DNA of 64,000 bases from Nilaparvata lugens (Eukaryota; Arthropoda; Insecta; Hemiptera; Delphacidae): contig NC_052510.1 in assembly GCF_014356525.2 (NCBI RefSeq), positions 21,765,285-21,829,284 on the forward strand. Direction: 5' to 3'. This document shows, piece after piece, positions 35,383 through 47,838 of the stretch (positions are counted from its first letter, which is position 1; each line of letters begins with the position of its first letter). A program made the translations under genes and the position numbers. The notes under the pieces are model-generated. The model ran no database searches and was not told the origin of the DNA. It saw only the letters and a list, made by a program, of their open reading frames with translations.

Positions 35383-36506
35383 TCAATAGTCAAAATTCTT
35401 TATTACATATTCTTCAAGAATAGCAATTGTTGTCAAGAATAAAAAAAATTATATATATATATATATATACTATATTATATACTATATATATACTATATAA
35501 TTATATATATTTGAATTGTTTGTATTCACAGTTATATTTTTTCACTGCTAGTCTGCGTCTCCTGTTTCAAGAAATTCACATAGTTCATACAATTCTCCGA
35601 CTTGCCTTACTTTGAGAAACTCACAGTCTTTTTTTCAATGTCATACAATCCAGCCTCTTTATTTTCTCCGGTAGGTGATTCCACAGTTTAATGCCCACAT
35701 ATGAAGGTTTCTCTTCAAGATTGCAGTCCTGTGCCTTGGGAGTACATAGTTGTCTGCCTGCTGAGTGACGTATTTACAAACAAATGACTTCCATGATGTA
35801 GATGTTGGTCAACAGATGCCCAGATGACGGAAGGAATCTCGACATGTCTCTCTTTGTTTGAGACTTGCCAGCACTCTTATAGCCCTCTTCTGATGTGTGA
35901 GAACCCTCTTTAGATTGCCTGCAGATGATCTCCCCCACACAATAAGCCCATATCTCAGGTGGGACTCTACCAGGGCATGGTATGCTGCTTCTGCCGCTTC
36001 CAGTGTTGCAATACACTCCACTCTTCTCACCACATAGATTCCTGAGCCTAGTTTCTTGCAAACTAGATCCACATGTGCGTTTCATGATAGGCCCCTGTCT
36101 ATTGTAATGCTAAAAAATTCAACCTGGCACTTATCTATGCTGCATGAGTTTTTTATTTGGACCCCTCTTTCACTGAAATTAACTTCAACTGTTTTTGAGG
36201 CATTCATAACAAGATCGTTGACATTACAGTATTCTTGTGTTTTCTGTAGAGAGTTGGCAGCATTTGTGATCAATCCCTCAGCCATGTTGCTTGAGACTAA
36301 AAGTGTTGTATCATCAGCATACATAATGCATTTTGTGTTTTGATCCTCTATGAGTGCAGGGAAATCATTGACAAAGAGAATGAAGAGAACTGGTCCAAGA
36401 ACTGACCCTTGTGGGACTCCTCTTGCAACAGATAGCGGTTTGGATTTTTATAGCCTTGTTAATCCATCAATTGTGCCCTTGATCTCAACCAGTTGTGTTC
36501 TGCATG
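35383..36506 (-). pseudogene. LINE reverse transcriptase, split by an 8.33-kb insertion
   Basis: Minus strand. RT blocks CRTQLVEIKG near 36500-36470, [10 protein letters not shown] near 36430-36400 and YADDTTLLV near 36324-36295 (catalytic). VNFSERGVQIK and thumb/post-RT YGLIVWGRSS, then QKRAIRVLASL and CRDSFRHLGI, follow down to about 35810. The 3' end near 35400-35383 has AATAAAG and a (GACTATT)n-like tail. The 5' side stops exactly at the tip of the large TIR element. A few stops are present. Jockey/CR1-like; exact clade not assigned. Confidence 0.8.
35449..35515. repeat. (TA)n-rich microsatellite in the LINE 3' UTR
   Basis: Runs of ta dinucleotides interrupted by ctata. Confidence 0.9.
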
Positions 36507-36509
36507 ATA

Positions 36510-37207
36510 TAGTCCAGGCGCTGGCTTACATTGAGCATACATGAGAGAGGCAGAGAATTTGACTTCGGATTATTGTTAGGGGGTCTTTAGTGTATATGAA
36601 ACTCGATGTCGTCACGTCCCAGGGTGGTCGACAGCTTGGGGGGGAGGGGGGTAAGTTGTAAAAAACGCGCGCTTATAAAATCGCCTGTCCTGCAGTTACT
36701 ATTCATAGTACAGCTTTTAATTTTTTCACAATATTATGTACACATAACTGGCTTTCAATATGGTCTCTACATTTTTGCGATAAACCGCATAGTTTTTTCC
36801 GTAAAAAAATAAAATATCTCGAAAAGTGTATTTTTTTATTATGGACTTTTTGTTATTTCTCCGAATATTCAAGTCATTAGCCGACTTAGAGAAAAGGCTC
36901 CCATAAACGTTGTAGGCCGTTCTTCCTGAATCCAATGATATGGAGGTTACGATCATAGATGCGTCGGTGGGAGGGGGATAAGTAGCACTGTTACGCTGCG
37001 GCGCGGTCCTCCCCATGATTAATGCGCGTAATGGCCTGTCTATCGCAACGCTCCTACTAGTCTATGAATTCAAATTATGTATTTCAGGAACGCTATCTTA
37101 TGTATTTTCGGTCGCTGAACACGATTTTTCAACTCTCAAGTCTCAATAATTGATAATTCTCATCATAATATACTAATTATGGTCAAAATTATAAACTTCA
37201 TCTCATT
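36510..37207 (+). repeat. Left TIR of the 8.33-kb element
   Basis: Collinear inverted match to 44150-44839 over its whole length, with few mismatches. Low divergence between the arms suggests a fairly young insertion or arm conversion. Confidence 0.9.
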
Positions 37208-40200
37208 CTGCAAGGAAACTAAGAAATGACTGTTTAAAATAAACGAAGCTTGGGTTATTATAATATTTATATGTATTTATGTTCTATTGTTTTATCTCAA
37301 ATTAATTTATTGTGGTACAGTCTAAATTGTATTATTAATTGCACACTGGCCACGCTTACTTGATATAGTGGTCAGTTAATTTCCAAGAAATATTTGTGGA
37401 ATTTCTTAGTTCTTCATGGTGGAAATGGAATCCATCATTCATTCATTATCATAATGATTATGCTTAGTATGAAAATGTTAATCTTTCGTGAATCTTCAGT
37501 TTGTCGTGAACTATTGAGAAATTATATCCAATATAGGTAATAATAGATATGTGTCAAATCATAATGAAATGAAAATTTAAATATTCATTCATATTATTTC
37601 TTACAGTATTATTATATTGATATTTCACTAACTTTTGATTGATTCATCCATTATGGTATTCCCGTTGTCACGTGGTAATTTGAAACCACCAAATATTTTT
37701 AAATGAGCCAATAAAATGTAATAGAACTATAAAATTGGAAAGAAGGTTAGACCTACCCAAAGAGTAAATCAACTCAAAGCAAGTATTATTAACGATTAGG
37801 AGTAATAGCATTATCAACAACGATAAGAAAACATGTATTATTGTGATTTAATAATATGAGAACCCATTGGTAAGATCAAAAAATTATAAAGCGGCATACT
37901 TATTATTGGCGGATTATAAAAAAAAATAAAATGCATGATCATTGGGTTAGAGTTCTTGTTTACATTTTGAAAAGAATTAGTCGATCTTGGATAATCGATA
38001 ATTATAGAACCAATACTGACGAATCAGCTGATTATTCGATCAACCCTATGACCGGTTGAATCATATAAAATCACTCATAAGGATATATTATATACTAAAG
38101 GAAGTCGATGTGTAGAATTACAAACAACCATTATTTCTGTATAAATATTTATTATAATCCAAAAAGCATGATAAATCAAGTATACAAACTCATATAAAAC
38201 TAAATGTATTATCTATTAAAATCGTATGTTACGATTTATTTATGAATTCAATTTAAGATAAACCTCCATATATTTGTATAAAAACTTCTTTTATTTATTT
38301 TTTCTATTATAAAGCCGAGGAAGCCCTGATTCCCAGGCAACCAATTGTATTGAGTCTATTAAATGAAGGCCAATCAGAGAGTAGCTTACAGAATTATTCT
38401 AGGAAGAGGCAAATTTTTCGGAAAACCTCCTTCTTCTGGCTTAAGATCCTGACCGGAGAGGATGCCATGGATTTTAGGGTTTTTTCTTCTTCCTTTTAAA
38501 AATTTTAATGAACTATTAAGCCAACCCTTTTTTAAATGTAATGTATGTTTGTTGAATGTTAATTATTTGTGAACTCAGTGCTGTCAAGGAGTTCGTAATT
38601 GTAAAGATTCCCATAAAAATAGCTTTAATTCGAAAGAAACTTATAAAAATCTGGATCACACGTTAGCCCAGCAGTGACGAAAAGGAGCCTACCCAATTAA
38701 TTATTGGAAATAATTAATTCATCCACGAGAGCATCTAGAACTTCAGTCAGTGAGTGATAAGTCAAACCAAACGAGCTCGTTTTTTCGTTTTTTCTACGTT
38801 CAGTGGGGGTAATTATTAAAACAAAAAGCGCTATTCCAATTAATTAGAATTAAAATAAAAATCACCACGTGTTGAATAATATCACATAGTCCATAAGAAC
38901 ATTTATAATTTATTTGATATATGTAGGAAGCTTACTTCCATGCACAGCCCGAATTCATTAAATCCCTGAGATCTCATGTTTGAATATTAATTTATTAAAT
39001 ATTAATTTTGTAATTGAACCAAGTATATCATATCAAACTTATAGACCGAACAGGTTTTTATTTGCAGAATTTCGTATTGATTGGAAGTCTAAATATCAGC
39101 ATTAAATATAATATATTTATAAATTTGAAACACACTATTGTGAAATTTAGCGAAACCTGTGATAATTACTCAGATTCTAGAAAACATTTATTCAAGTAAA
39201 TTATAGATATATCGAATATTTTATGCATATCTTTTTTGTGGGAATATATTTTGTGTTTTATGTCAGCATACAAATCGTAGAAGTTTATTTATCCTAGTTC
39301 ATCTCGTGATATACAGTTTGGGCTGTTTTAATATCACAAATACTTGGCAGCACTTAAAATTATTGAATCAAGTGATATTAATCTTATTCAGAGCACTCAA
39401 TATTTATCATCCTTTGATGATATTCATTCTCTACCAGAACAAGTATATTAAAAAATTATATTAATAAGGTTCCAGTTTTATCTCATAAGATCCAGAGAGC
39501 TTCAAGAACTGGCGTTGTAAGTTCTAAGGAATTTTGGAAGGGTATATTGGTGAATACCTGTATTCACGAAGAGCGTTTTAAGAATCAACTAGAACAACTA
39601 TAGTGGTCCTTATTATTCTCTAGTGGTACATGGTTACTGATAATCAGTCGTCAAATATTCTTTTAATTTCCTTACTGGTATTCTTCAAGAACTTCATAGA
39701 AGCAGCGGTAAGAATTACCAATCACCTGTCACTGAACCTTATGGTGATTATTTGTATTTATAAAATTCATGTTTCTACCACTGAGCTAGAGCTGAGGTTT
39801 GAACCCAGTAATTTTGCGAGCCGGAAGGCCTTAATTTTTTGTGAATTTATTCGCAAAAGAGGGAATTTAGAGACTGCTCTTATAAATACCAGAAACATCG
39901 TATTATCTGTGAAGGAAATACAATCCACAACTTCACACCGTTCAGACTGTTTTGAACTGGTAAAAAGTTATTCAGCATCAAAATTTGGGATTCGAATAGT
40001 TTTGGGCCATGCCTGTTATCTTTCCCAACATATTATATGATTTGTAATTTCATCACAAATGAATGGATGAATGTATGTATTCCTGCACGTAGCTAACGCA
40101 TGGATTATTCCTTTATAGATTCTTGCATGTCACATTGATAAATCTTCGCCACAGATTTAGAATCAAGTCTAGATGGTTGGAGAGCATATTATTGGAGTGA

Positions 40201-43200
40201 TTCTTTTACTCTGCTGCTTCTAATATGTTCACTACCTTTGTTAGATTTGACCATAGACATGAAAAGCTATGTCCACCTGTATCAATCCATCTTTATTGAG
40301 AATTTTCATAACTCTTCTCATCACAAAGTTTCCATAATCTCGCAGCGTATTGAAGTTTTGAAAGTGAAGTAGGAGTTGAATTCAGGAGAGCCTGTCATCA
40401 TTATGCGAATTTGTCAACGATATTTAGGGATTTAGTCAAATCCACAACTATTTCACTTACAATTTCATGGGCCAGTGAGATTAAGAGTTCTTTTTCAATA
40501 TCCATCAGATGTTGACAGAGATTGCGGTTATTGTAGAAATGCATGCTGCACTAAAACTTCAATGCTGAATTATCTTCAAACAGCTACCTAGTAAAAATAC
40601 AGAGATCAGATCTTTTGTTCGAATTAACTAAGACTAGGATTTTGTTTGCATCGTGGAGATGAAAGAACTCTGTTTCTTTTTATAGGTGAGAATACACTTT
40701 TACATTTGCCACAACTATGTTCAGATGAAAATCGTTGGAGACCGAATAAATATTTCTTTCTATACGTTCAAAAAGAATCACACACTTCTTCACTTGCTTC
40801 CAGACCATTCATAACATTATGCAGATTCTGTTGTCCATCAGAGAGTCTTGAAGAAAAATGTTTGTTCTCTTGAGAAGGTTATGCTCTGGAAATCATTCTC
40901 ATCTCTCATTATTCTTGTTTTACTTCATTCGATGACTTTCTTCACAATCTCCAGTGATATCCATAATGATGTCAACATACTTGAACAGAATATCTTGATG
41001 GAAGATTTATTTATATAGTAGCAGCCATTTTAGGAAAGCCTTTGAAGAACTAGCTATTCCATCACTCAGTTTTGGATGATCGAATGAGGGTTTGCTCCAA
41101 AGCATGATCGGTTGTCACATTTATTAATTTTCAAGGTTTCATTTGACAGAGAGTCAATGTATTGCTGTATAGAGTTAATTTTCCTTATTGGAAATTTTTC
41201 TACTTCTATGGGTATTTTTTTTATATTTTTCAGATACACACAGACTCCATAACATAGTTTGTGTGATTGAATGAAAAAGTATGGGATCTTTCCTCGTACA
41301 GTTTCTATGTGCAATACCAGAGTCCTTCCTCATGAGCATTGTCACGTTATTCTTTATATTTAAATAACGATTAGCCTCCTGCTTGGCATCAGTCGGTAAA
41401 GCATGAGATTTGATATAATTTGGTCGTGGTTTTCTAATAGTATTCAGTCTTAAAAAATCTTGATAGGCCTAGATATGGGCTTCTCCTATAACTCTTGTAA
41501 TTCAATAAATAATAAATATATATAAAAATGATACTTATACTATAGTGTTGAGGAATAAAAATAATTGCACACCATGAACGTTTCATACATATATTACACA
41601 AATAATGCAAAAAATAATCGAGGCAAGAAATATATAAGAGCGATAAAAAATATAATATAAAAATAGAACAATAATTGAAATCAATAAAATATCACAGGCT
41701 AACTTTATATTCTAGATTTATGGCACGAATCGTTACCATGTGCCTTTATCTTAAAATCATATGCATTCTTTTGCATGTAGCTGCGATATGCGCTTGCTAA
41801 TACTTGTCGACTTGGACAATTCAATTAAAAATATGTGCTTTAATATCAGCTTGATAATTTAGCCACTATAATCCAAATATATATATATATTAAAATCTCT
41901 AGTACTTAGTAGATTTCTTTGTATCGAATATATATTTTTATCTCAGGGTGCAAGATTCGGCACCTGACGGAATAGGTAGCCATTCATCTAGTGAATTAGA
42001 GCTATAACAAACTATCGCAAATTATACTGCAAAAAATTTATATCATATGCATATGTTTTAATAGCCTATTTTGTACTTCTTTGATTTAATAGAAATTTCT
42101 GAATATTGATCTATATTTTTCTTTCAAATAAATACCTTTAATACTAATTTACTTGCGCAAGTATTACTCTTATTAATTTCTTAATTTATAATAAAACCCT
42201 TTCGGCGAGCTAGCTTTGATCATCAGATTAATTCGAAGCACTAGGGCGCCCATCACTAATTCAAATTTAATCACTCACGTGTCGAAACTCTTCTTGTAAG
42301 CCGCCGATGTCGATCCAACTCCATGTGGTCCGGAATATGGTAGCCGGAATCGTCTCTTCCAAGGGGTTATAAATTTAATTAAAAATGAAAATGACTTCTG
42401 CTTCACAATAGCATCACGAAGTCTTTTAAGAAATTTAATAATTCAATTTAACTTTAACTTTTACAAAATCATTAGTAAGGTACTACGCTCTAAAATATTT
42501 GGGGTCCGCTTATGGTGGCAATTTGGGCTGGCGAGCTGGTTCTCCTTTCTCAAGTTTTACAGATCCTATTTCCGACTTTCAAATTAGCATAAAATTTAAA
42601 TATCTTAGTCATCCGCCATTTAGGTTCAATAGATCTTACAAAAATGCCAAATATTGCTTAGATTGTATGATTAATAATTTCTTCGCTTTCGAGCCATATC
42701 GATAACATAGATTATATAACAATTCAACATAGATTTCGAACATTTATAGAATATATATAAATATTTTGAATTGGCCTACAATTGCCGCCTATTAACTGCC
42801 GTTTTACTATTGGTGCATGCAAATTTTATTCGGTATTCATGCGCCTGGTACCTCTTATTTCCTGAATACATTAAATTATTTTTATTTGGTTTTTTATTTA
42901 TGCTCTTTACATGCTAGCTAATATTCTATACATTAATATTAATTCCATGCTACCTAATAATTAGCCACGTGGACAGGTGTTTTTTCACATTGCACACCAT
43001 CTGATTGCAATAAAGCTCTGCCAAGGGGTTTTGGTCAGATTCTACGTTCCTCGGTTTGATCGATCTCTAGGTCACCGATCCGTGAATACATGTACATAAC
43101 CTCAATCTTCAAATATTTTATATAATAATCTATTTATGAGCAATAAACTTCCTTCAAATCATTTTTAGGTTTTTTGTACCATTTAGCCAGAAACAAGCTG

Positions 43201-44149
43201 ATGCTATCTAATCTTAGTTATTATCTATTTGGCGATATTAGCCAGTTACTTTATTTTCAGACCTATTACTGTTTCTGTTAGGGCTTTTATCTACCCAGAT
43301 TTAATACTTTACAGCATGAATACAATTTAAGATAATTTAAACTATGTTACAATCAGTCATAAATTTCAAGTAGTCATTGATTTCACATTGTGATTCTAAA
43401 AAAACTCCACAAATAGCTCCTGACTTCTTTCAAATATACTTTGACAATCTCTCATATTTGAACCGTTCATGAGTCCTTGTGGTTGTTTCATTGAATTGAT
43501 TGCTTGCTCTCACACCTTAATATTATACTGATCTCCCCTCAATAGATTTCCAACAGTATTCTCTCCAAATATTTCAAATTCAACAAAGATATCTCCCATT
43601 CCACTTTCATTCAAGTACCACCCCAAGATAATCAGTCAAACTCAGCCAGATGAAAAGTATCTATTCTTAGATATAAGTTACAGAAATCAATTGATAAAGC
43701 TGCGTATACACCAACGGAACTTGGCAACAACATATGTCCATCATGTGTATGATAAGTTATGTTTAATCTAATAGAATCTATAAGATTAAGTTATATTAAC
43801 ATCTCGTTAATAACTTTGGTGTAAACTAGCTTTAGAGTTGTATTTCCTTTGTAATCAAATATTTAGTCATATCACATGGAAGTAATTGGCATTATTTGTG
43901 CTTCAACTGTACATTATATTAAGAAAATATTTTACTCCTGTTACACGGTGCTCTATATGGGGTAGCCTATATTATTTGTTTAACTTACTCCATTACTTGA
44001 CTTTCGCAATTCCAAAGTGATCATTGAACTAAATCGAATAATTATTCTCTCTTGATAGAATATCAGTTATTTATCGACTGAGAAACACATATAGGATTCT
44101 TAAAAAGATGGTTTATCATTACAATGTAATCATAAATAATGATAATGAG
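37208..44149. other. Interior of the 8.33-kb element
   Basis: Mostly AT-rich, without named genes. Minus-strand stretches between about 41330 and 40000 read partly like protein but with many stops. The plus-strand ORF 39630-40040 (136 aa) and small ORFs at 40646-40873 and 42499-42705 have no recognisable motif. A permuted tRNA-like piece lies at 39775-39815. It may include older nested insertions. Confidence 0.4.
41066..41331 (-). pseudogene. Unidentified ORF fragment inside the 8.33-kb element
   Basis: An open minus-strand stretch of ~85 codons (IETVRGKIPYFFIQSHKLCYG at its start, INKCDNRSCFGAN near its end). Composition is protein-like with several Cys. No ATG was found at the 5' end, because an upstream TGA precedes the open part. 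Coding-like pieces continue in other frames to about 40000. Not recognised. Confidence 0.3.
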
Positions 44150-44839
44150 ATGAAGTTTGTAATTTTGACCATAATTTGTATATTATGATGAGAATTATCA
44201 ATTATTGAGACTTGAGAGTTGAAAAATCGTGTTCAGCGACCGAAAATACATAAGATAGCGTTCCTGAAATACATAATTTGAATTCATAGACTAGTAGGAG
44301 CGATGCGATAGACAGGCCATTACGCGCATTAATCATGGGGGAGGACCGCGCCGCAGCGTAACAGTGCTACTTATCCCCCTCCCACCGACGCATCTATGAT
44401 CGTAACCTCCATATCATTGGATTCAGGAAGAAACGGCCTACAACGTTTATTGGGAGCCTTTTCCTCTAAGTCGGCTAATGACTTGAATATTCGAGAAATA
44501 ACAAAAAGTCCATAATAAAAAAATACATTTTTCGAGATATTTTATTTTTTTACGGAAAAACTATGCGGTTTATCGCAAAAATGTAGAGGACCATATTGAA
44601 AGCCAGTTATGTGTACATAATATTGTGAAAAAATTAAAAGCTGTACTATGAATAGTAACGCAGGACAGGCGATTTTATAAGCGCGCGTTTTTACAACTTA
44701 CCCCCCTCCCCCCCAAGCTGTCGACCGCCCGGGACGTGACGACATCGAGTTTCATATACACCAAAGACCCCCTAACAATAATCAGAGTCAATTCTCTGCC
44801 TCTGTCATGTATGCTCAATGTAAGCCAGCGCCTGGACTA
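44150..44839 (-). repeat. Right TIR of the 8.33-kb element
   Basis: Inverted match to 36510-37207. It ends CCTGGACTA at 44839, followed by ATA. Confidence 0.9.
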
Positions 44840-44865
44840 ATAGGTAAAATCCTAAAAACCCTCAG

Positions 44866-44965
44866 CCGGCCAGATAGCCAAGTTGACTAAGGACTTGCAA
44901 CCTTCAGTCTGCTAGTGCTATCTGATCGCGGGTTTGAATCCTGCCATATCCCATCAAATAGGCAT
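44866..44965 (+). repeat. tRNA-derived SINE head
   Basis: Plus strand: GATAGCCAAGTTGACTAAGG is A-box-like and GGGTTTGAATCCTGCC is a B-box. A long variable-arm-like spacer lies between them, as in Leu/Ser-type tRNAs. The acceptor stem does not close, so it is a SINE or pseudogene. Confidence 0.55.
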
Positions 44966-45069
44966 GACCGTTTGATCATCTCATGATTCACTCTCACACT
45001 TCCAATTACCCACGCACAAGCGAAAATCTCATGTCAGCAACTTCCACGATAATAGAAATTAAAATATAT

Positions 45070-45155
45070 TATTATTTAACGAAAATCCTGAATAAATGCT
45101 TCAAATCACCCTGAAGACCTCTGCTACCGCGGACATTGACAACAGGGTTAACAGC
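45070..45155 (-). repeat. SINE tail fragment, inverted
   Basis: Reverse complement of the tails at about 45262-45340 and 45560-45640 (gctgttaaccctgttgtcaa... through agcatttatttaggattt). It lies head-to-head with the next copy. Confidence 0.8.
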
Positions 45156-45164
45156 ATTCTTGCA

Positions 45165-45392
45165 AGCATTCCTGTCTGGCAATTGGGAGGTGCCGGGTTT
45201 GATTTCCGGGCTGGCAACTAATTTTTGGATAGTAGTTCTCATCGAATTTCCATCTAGCTGTTAACCCTGTTGTCAATGTCTGCAGTAGCAGTGGTCTTCG
45301 GGGTGATTTGCAGCATTTATTTAGGATTTTTGTTAAATAATAATTATATTTTAATTAGCATTTGAATAAACGCATTCTCTATTTAATTACAT
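45165..45392 (+). repeat. tRNA-Ala-like SINE, copy 1
   Basis: A degenerate tRNA-like head (gcaagcattcctgtctggca, then GGGTTTGATTTCC) is followed by a shared body and a ttaaataataat tail. Direct repeat of the next copy at ~290-bp spacing. Confidence 0.7.
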
Positions 45393-45448
45393 ATGTAACT
45401 GGTTGGCCGCTGTGGCTTCGTATAAAATGAGCGCTGCTATCCAGAGAT

Positions 45449-45690
45449 TGTCAGTTTGGTGTAAGGGCAAGCATTCCTGACTGGCAATCGGGAGGTACCG
45501 GGTTCGATTCCCGGGCATGCAACTAATTTTTGGACAGTAGTTCTCATCGAATTTCCATCTAGCTGTTAACCCTGTTGTCAATGTCTGCAGTAGCAGAGGT
45601 CTTTGGGGTGATTTGCAGCATTTATTTAGGATTTTCGTTAAATAATAATAAACTATATTTTAATTAGTATTTGAATAAATGCATTCTCTA
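45449..45690 (+). repeat. tRNA-Ala-like SINE, copy 2 (well-preserved head)
   Basis: The head has A-box TTGGTGTAAGGGCAAGCA and an anticodon arm that folds with loop CTGGCAA (anticodon GGC would be Ala). A perfect T-arm CCGGG-TTCGATT-CCCGG follows. The 5' side does not form an acceptor stem and the sequence runs on into the shared SINE body. It is therefore not a functional tRNA gene. The body ends in an AT-rich taaataataataa tail. Confidence 0.75.
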
Positions 45691-45858
45691 TTTAATTCCA
45701 TCAGAAATTAAAAATAACCTCAGAGTTGAAATATCATCAAAAGATTTCTTAGTGAGCACCTAGGACCTGAAAGGAATCTATATTCTAAGCTTTTTTTTAA
45801 TCCATCGAGTAGCTTTTCAGAAATTGTGATCAGTGAGTGAGTTAGTGAGTGAGATATG

Positions 45859-45998
45859 AATTTTATTAGTGAAGATACTGTGTTTATAGTAACTGTAGCC
45901 TCACCAAGTCGATTTTAAGTCGATAAGAATTTTATTAGTAAAGATACTGTGTTTATAGTAACTGTAGCCTCACCAAGTTGGTTTAGTGGATTGCCTAT
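45859..45998. repeat. 69-bp tandem duplication
   Basis: aattttattagt(g/a)aagatac through gtagcctcaccaagt occurs at 45859 and 45928. It is preceded by a gagtgagttagtgagtgag simple repeat. Confidence 0.85.
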
Positions 45999-46189
45999 AC
46001 TGACAAAACTAGGGGTTTCTTGATCAAAACAGCACTGGGTAAAAATGTTAGCTATCACTCAGAGATGGGAAACCTGCTACTTGGTCTGCTCAAGGTCTAT
46101 AGAAAGAAGTGAATGACATCAATGTGAATTTTTGAGTGAAACTCAATCAGTCTATCCCGTGATATATCATATCAAAATGTACTACACTG

Positions 46190-46496
46190 TATGTTTAGAT
46201 ATTGCACTTTAAAATGATGGACTCGCTTAAAATTTTTGCACATTCTTTTTTTTCTACTTTCTTCTCAAATACTTACCTTTTCTTCTCCTCTTCACCCTTC
46301 TTTCCTTACTTTTATACCTATTACATGAGATAGTTGACTAGGTACTTTTCCTCCTTCCTTTCTTTTCGGCACACCCCACCATAAAGCCTGTTTTTGTATT
46401 TTATTGGAAATTTATTTTTGATTGTGATTTTTTGTTTTTGATTCATTTTATGTATATTGTGTTGATTTTAATAAAATTATCAATTGATTGATTGAA
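46190..46496 (+). repeat. Possible LINE 3' UTR with (ATTG)n tail
   Basis: The plus strand ends ttaataaaattatcaattga followed by ttgattgaat, resembling a LINE poly-A signal with a short-unit tail. No coding sequence supports it. Confidence 0.35.
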
Positions 46497-46660
46497 TATA
46501 TTCTGTTTTTAATATAGCTATCCATTATAGTGAAAACATGCAAATACTGTACAGTAAAGAACATTGTACTGTAGCTATTATAATATGACTTACACTGTAT
46601 CTGTGTGAGAAATAAAGTGGAATAATTATCTTGATTTCGGATAATACCCAAAACAGAAGG

Positions 46661-47033
46661 TGCTTATTCGACAGAGGCTGGCTCAAACAGCACTCTGGTT
46701 TGTGGACTGTATCAATTACATCGAGAACATTTTGGGGGTTGTCTGGTGTCGGGTAGCAAGTTGAACAATTTAAATGGCTAAGTGCACAATAACATAGGCC
46801 TACCTTCATGTCCAAATCGTCCTTGCTTCAGGATCCCGGGTCCAGATCAAGACGACACTTAGAATAAATCACAATAAATCACTTTGCACAAATCAACATT
46901 ATGAGAAGTGAGCTGTTCGATTGGCTGGCAGTCGGCAATTGGTGCAATTATGCTATGCACGTCACCCTTCAATTGCTCCCTCCATCACACAATGCCAGAC
47001 AACAAAGGGGAACATTGATATAACGTCCGAACA
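46661..47033 (-). repeat. 3' LTR of the BEL/Pao element
   Basis: 373 bp, starting TGTTCGGAC on the minus strand. It carries AATAAA-like signals (aataaatcac as seen on plus). Differs from the 5' LTR by scattered substitutions and a short indel. Confidence 0.9.
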
Positions 47034-47331
47034 TTCCGCCCACCTTGGAAGAACTTCCAATAATAAAAAAAAAACCACCTATAACGAACCCCACTAGGAA
47101 AACTAGGAAAAAAAGGAAAATATCTTCACTCCTAAGGGGCCATTGAGGAGACTTATACAAAATGAGTATGAGGCCCACGGAAAGGAGAGGATGGGACGAG
47201 AAATAATGGCTATATACAACCACTATAGATAAAAACAAGAAACAAAGCAGCTTGGGAACCTTTCCCACATGTAAAACGAGAAACAAAAAACTAGCCATAA
47301 AACTTATTGAAGTTCCCTTCACTAAGGCCTA

Positions 47332-47838
47332 ATCGTCATCAATAGGGAGGAGACATACCCTATTGACAGCCCTAGATAGACTTCTTTTTGCAGTCTGAAC
47401 CTCCACTACCCTCACAACTCCATCCTATCCAGGGAATATCTTCATTACTCGGCCAAGCCTCCAGTGTAGAGGGGGTAGGTTACTTTCCTTCAAGAGAACC
47501 ATACTTCCAATGTCAACATTACTTTGTTTTTGTACCATTTTGTTCGGGTTTGCAAGCTGGATACATACTCCAATTGCCAACGTTTCCAGAATGAAGTTAC
47601 AATTCTTTTGAGTAAACTCCATTAAGTTCACCAGTTCCATTGATTCCTCTGGCTCTGGCCAAACCTTTGGGCTTTCCATGAGTACAAAATGACCTGGAGT
47701 TAACACACTTAAATCTCTTGGGTCTGAACTAACAGAGTTAGAAGGGTCTGAACTAACAGAGTGAACTAAGTCGAGAGAGAGAGTGAGACAAAGAGCCAAA
47801 CAAGAATAAGAGGGAAAACACGAAAGCAGGCGACACAA
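47332..47838 (-). pseudogene. BEL/Pao pol C-terminus (end of integrase)
   Basis: Minus-strand ORF 47838-47425 with SSDPRDLSVLTPGHFVLM, then VDIGSMVLLKESNLPPLHWR and LGRVMKIFPG. These are the classic last blocks of BEL/Pao integrase. One in-frame TAG at 47424-47422 separates the final RVVEVQTAKRSLSRAVNR, which is followed by the natural end. A 24-bp in-frame duplication (ggtctgaactaacagagt...) lies near 47725-47775. Everything upstream (gag, protease, RT, RNase H, integrase core) is deleted. Confidence 0.9.

Larger units (their letters stand above)
36510..44839. mobile_element. 8.33-kb DNA element with ~700-bp terminal inverted repeats, family unknown
   Basis: The arms 36510-37207 and 44150-44839 are near-identical inverted repeats with identical tips TAGTCCAGGCGCTGG. 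The flanks are ATA on both sides (36507-36509 and 44840-44842). Collapsing one ATA copy and the element re-creates a continuous RT reading frame at the end of the LINE at 35383-36506. This supports insertion with a 3-bp duplication. The arms contain G-rich runs and GCGCGCG patches. The ~6.9-kb interior is AT-rich, with no recognisable transposase and only decayed ORFs. Confidence 0.75.

Noticed and set aside
45449..45520. Functional tRNA-Ala gene
   Set aside because: The anticodon and T arms fold, but no acceptor stem forms and the sequence continues into a repeated SINE body.
46969..47322. 117-aa hydrophobic minus-strand ORF
   Set aside because: It spans the pol 3' flank, polypurine tract and LTR start of the BEL/Pao element. 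The hydrophobicity reflects T-rich sequence.
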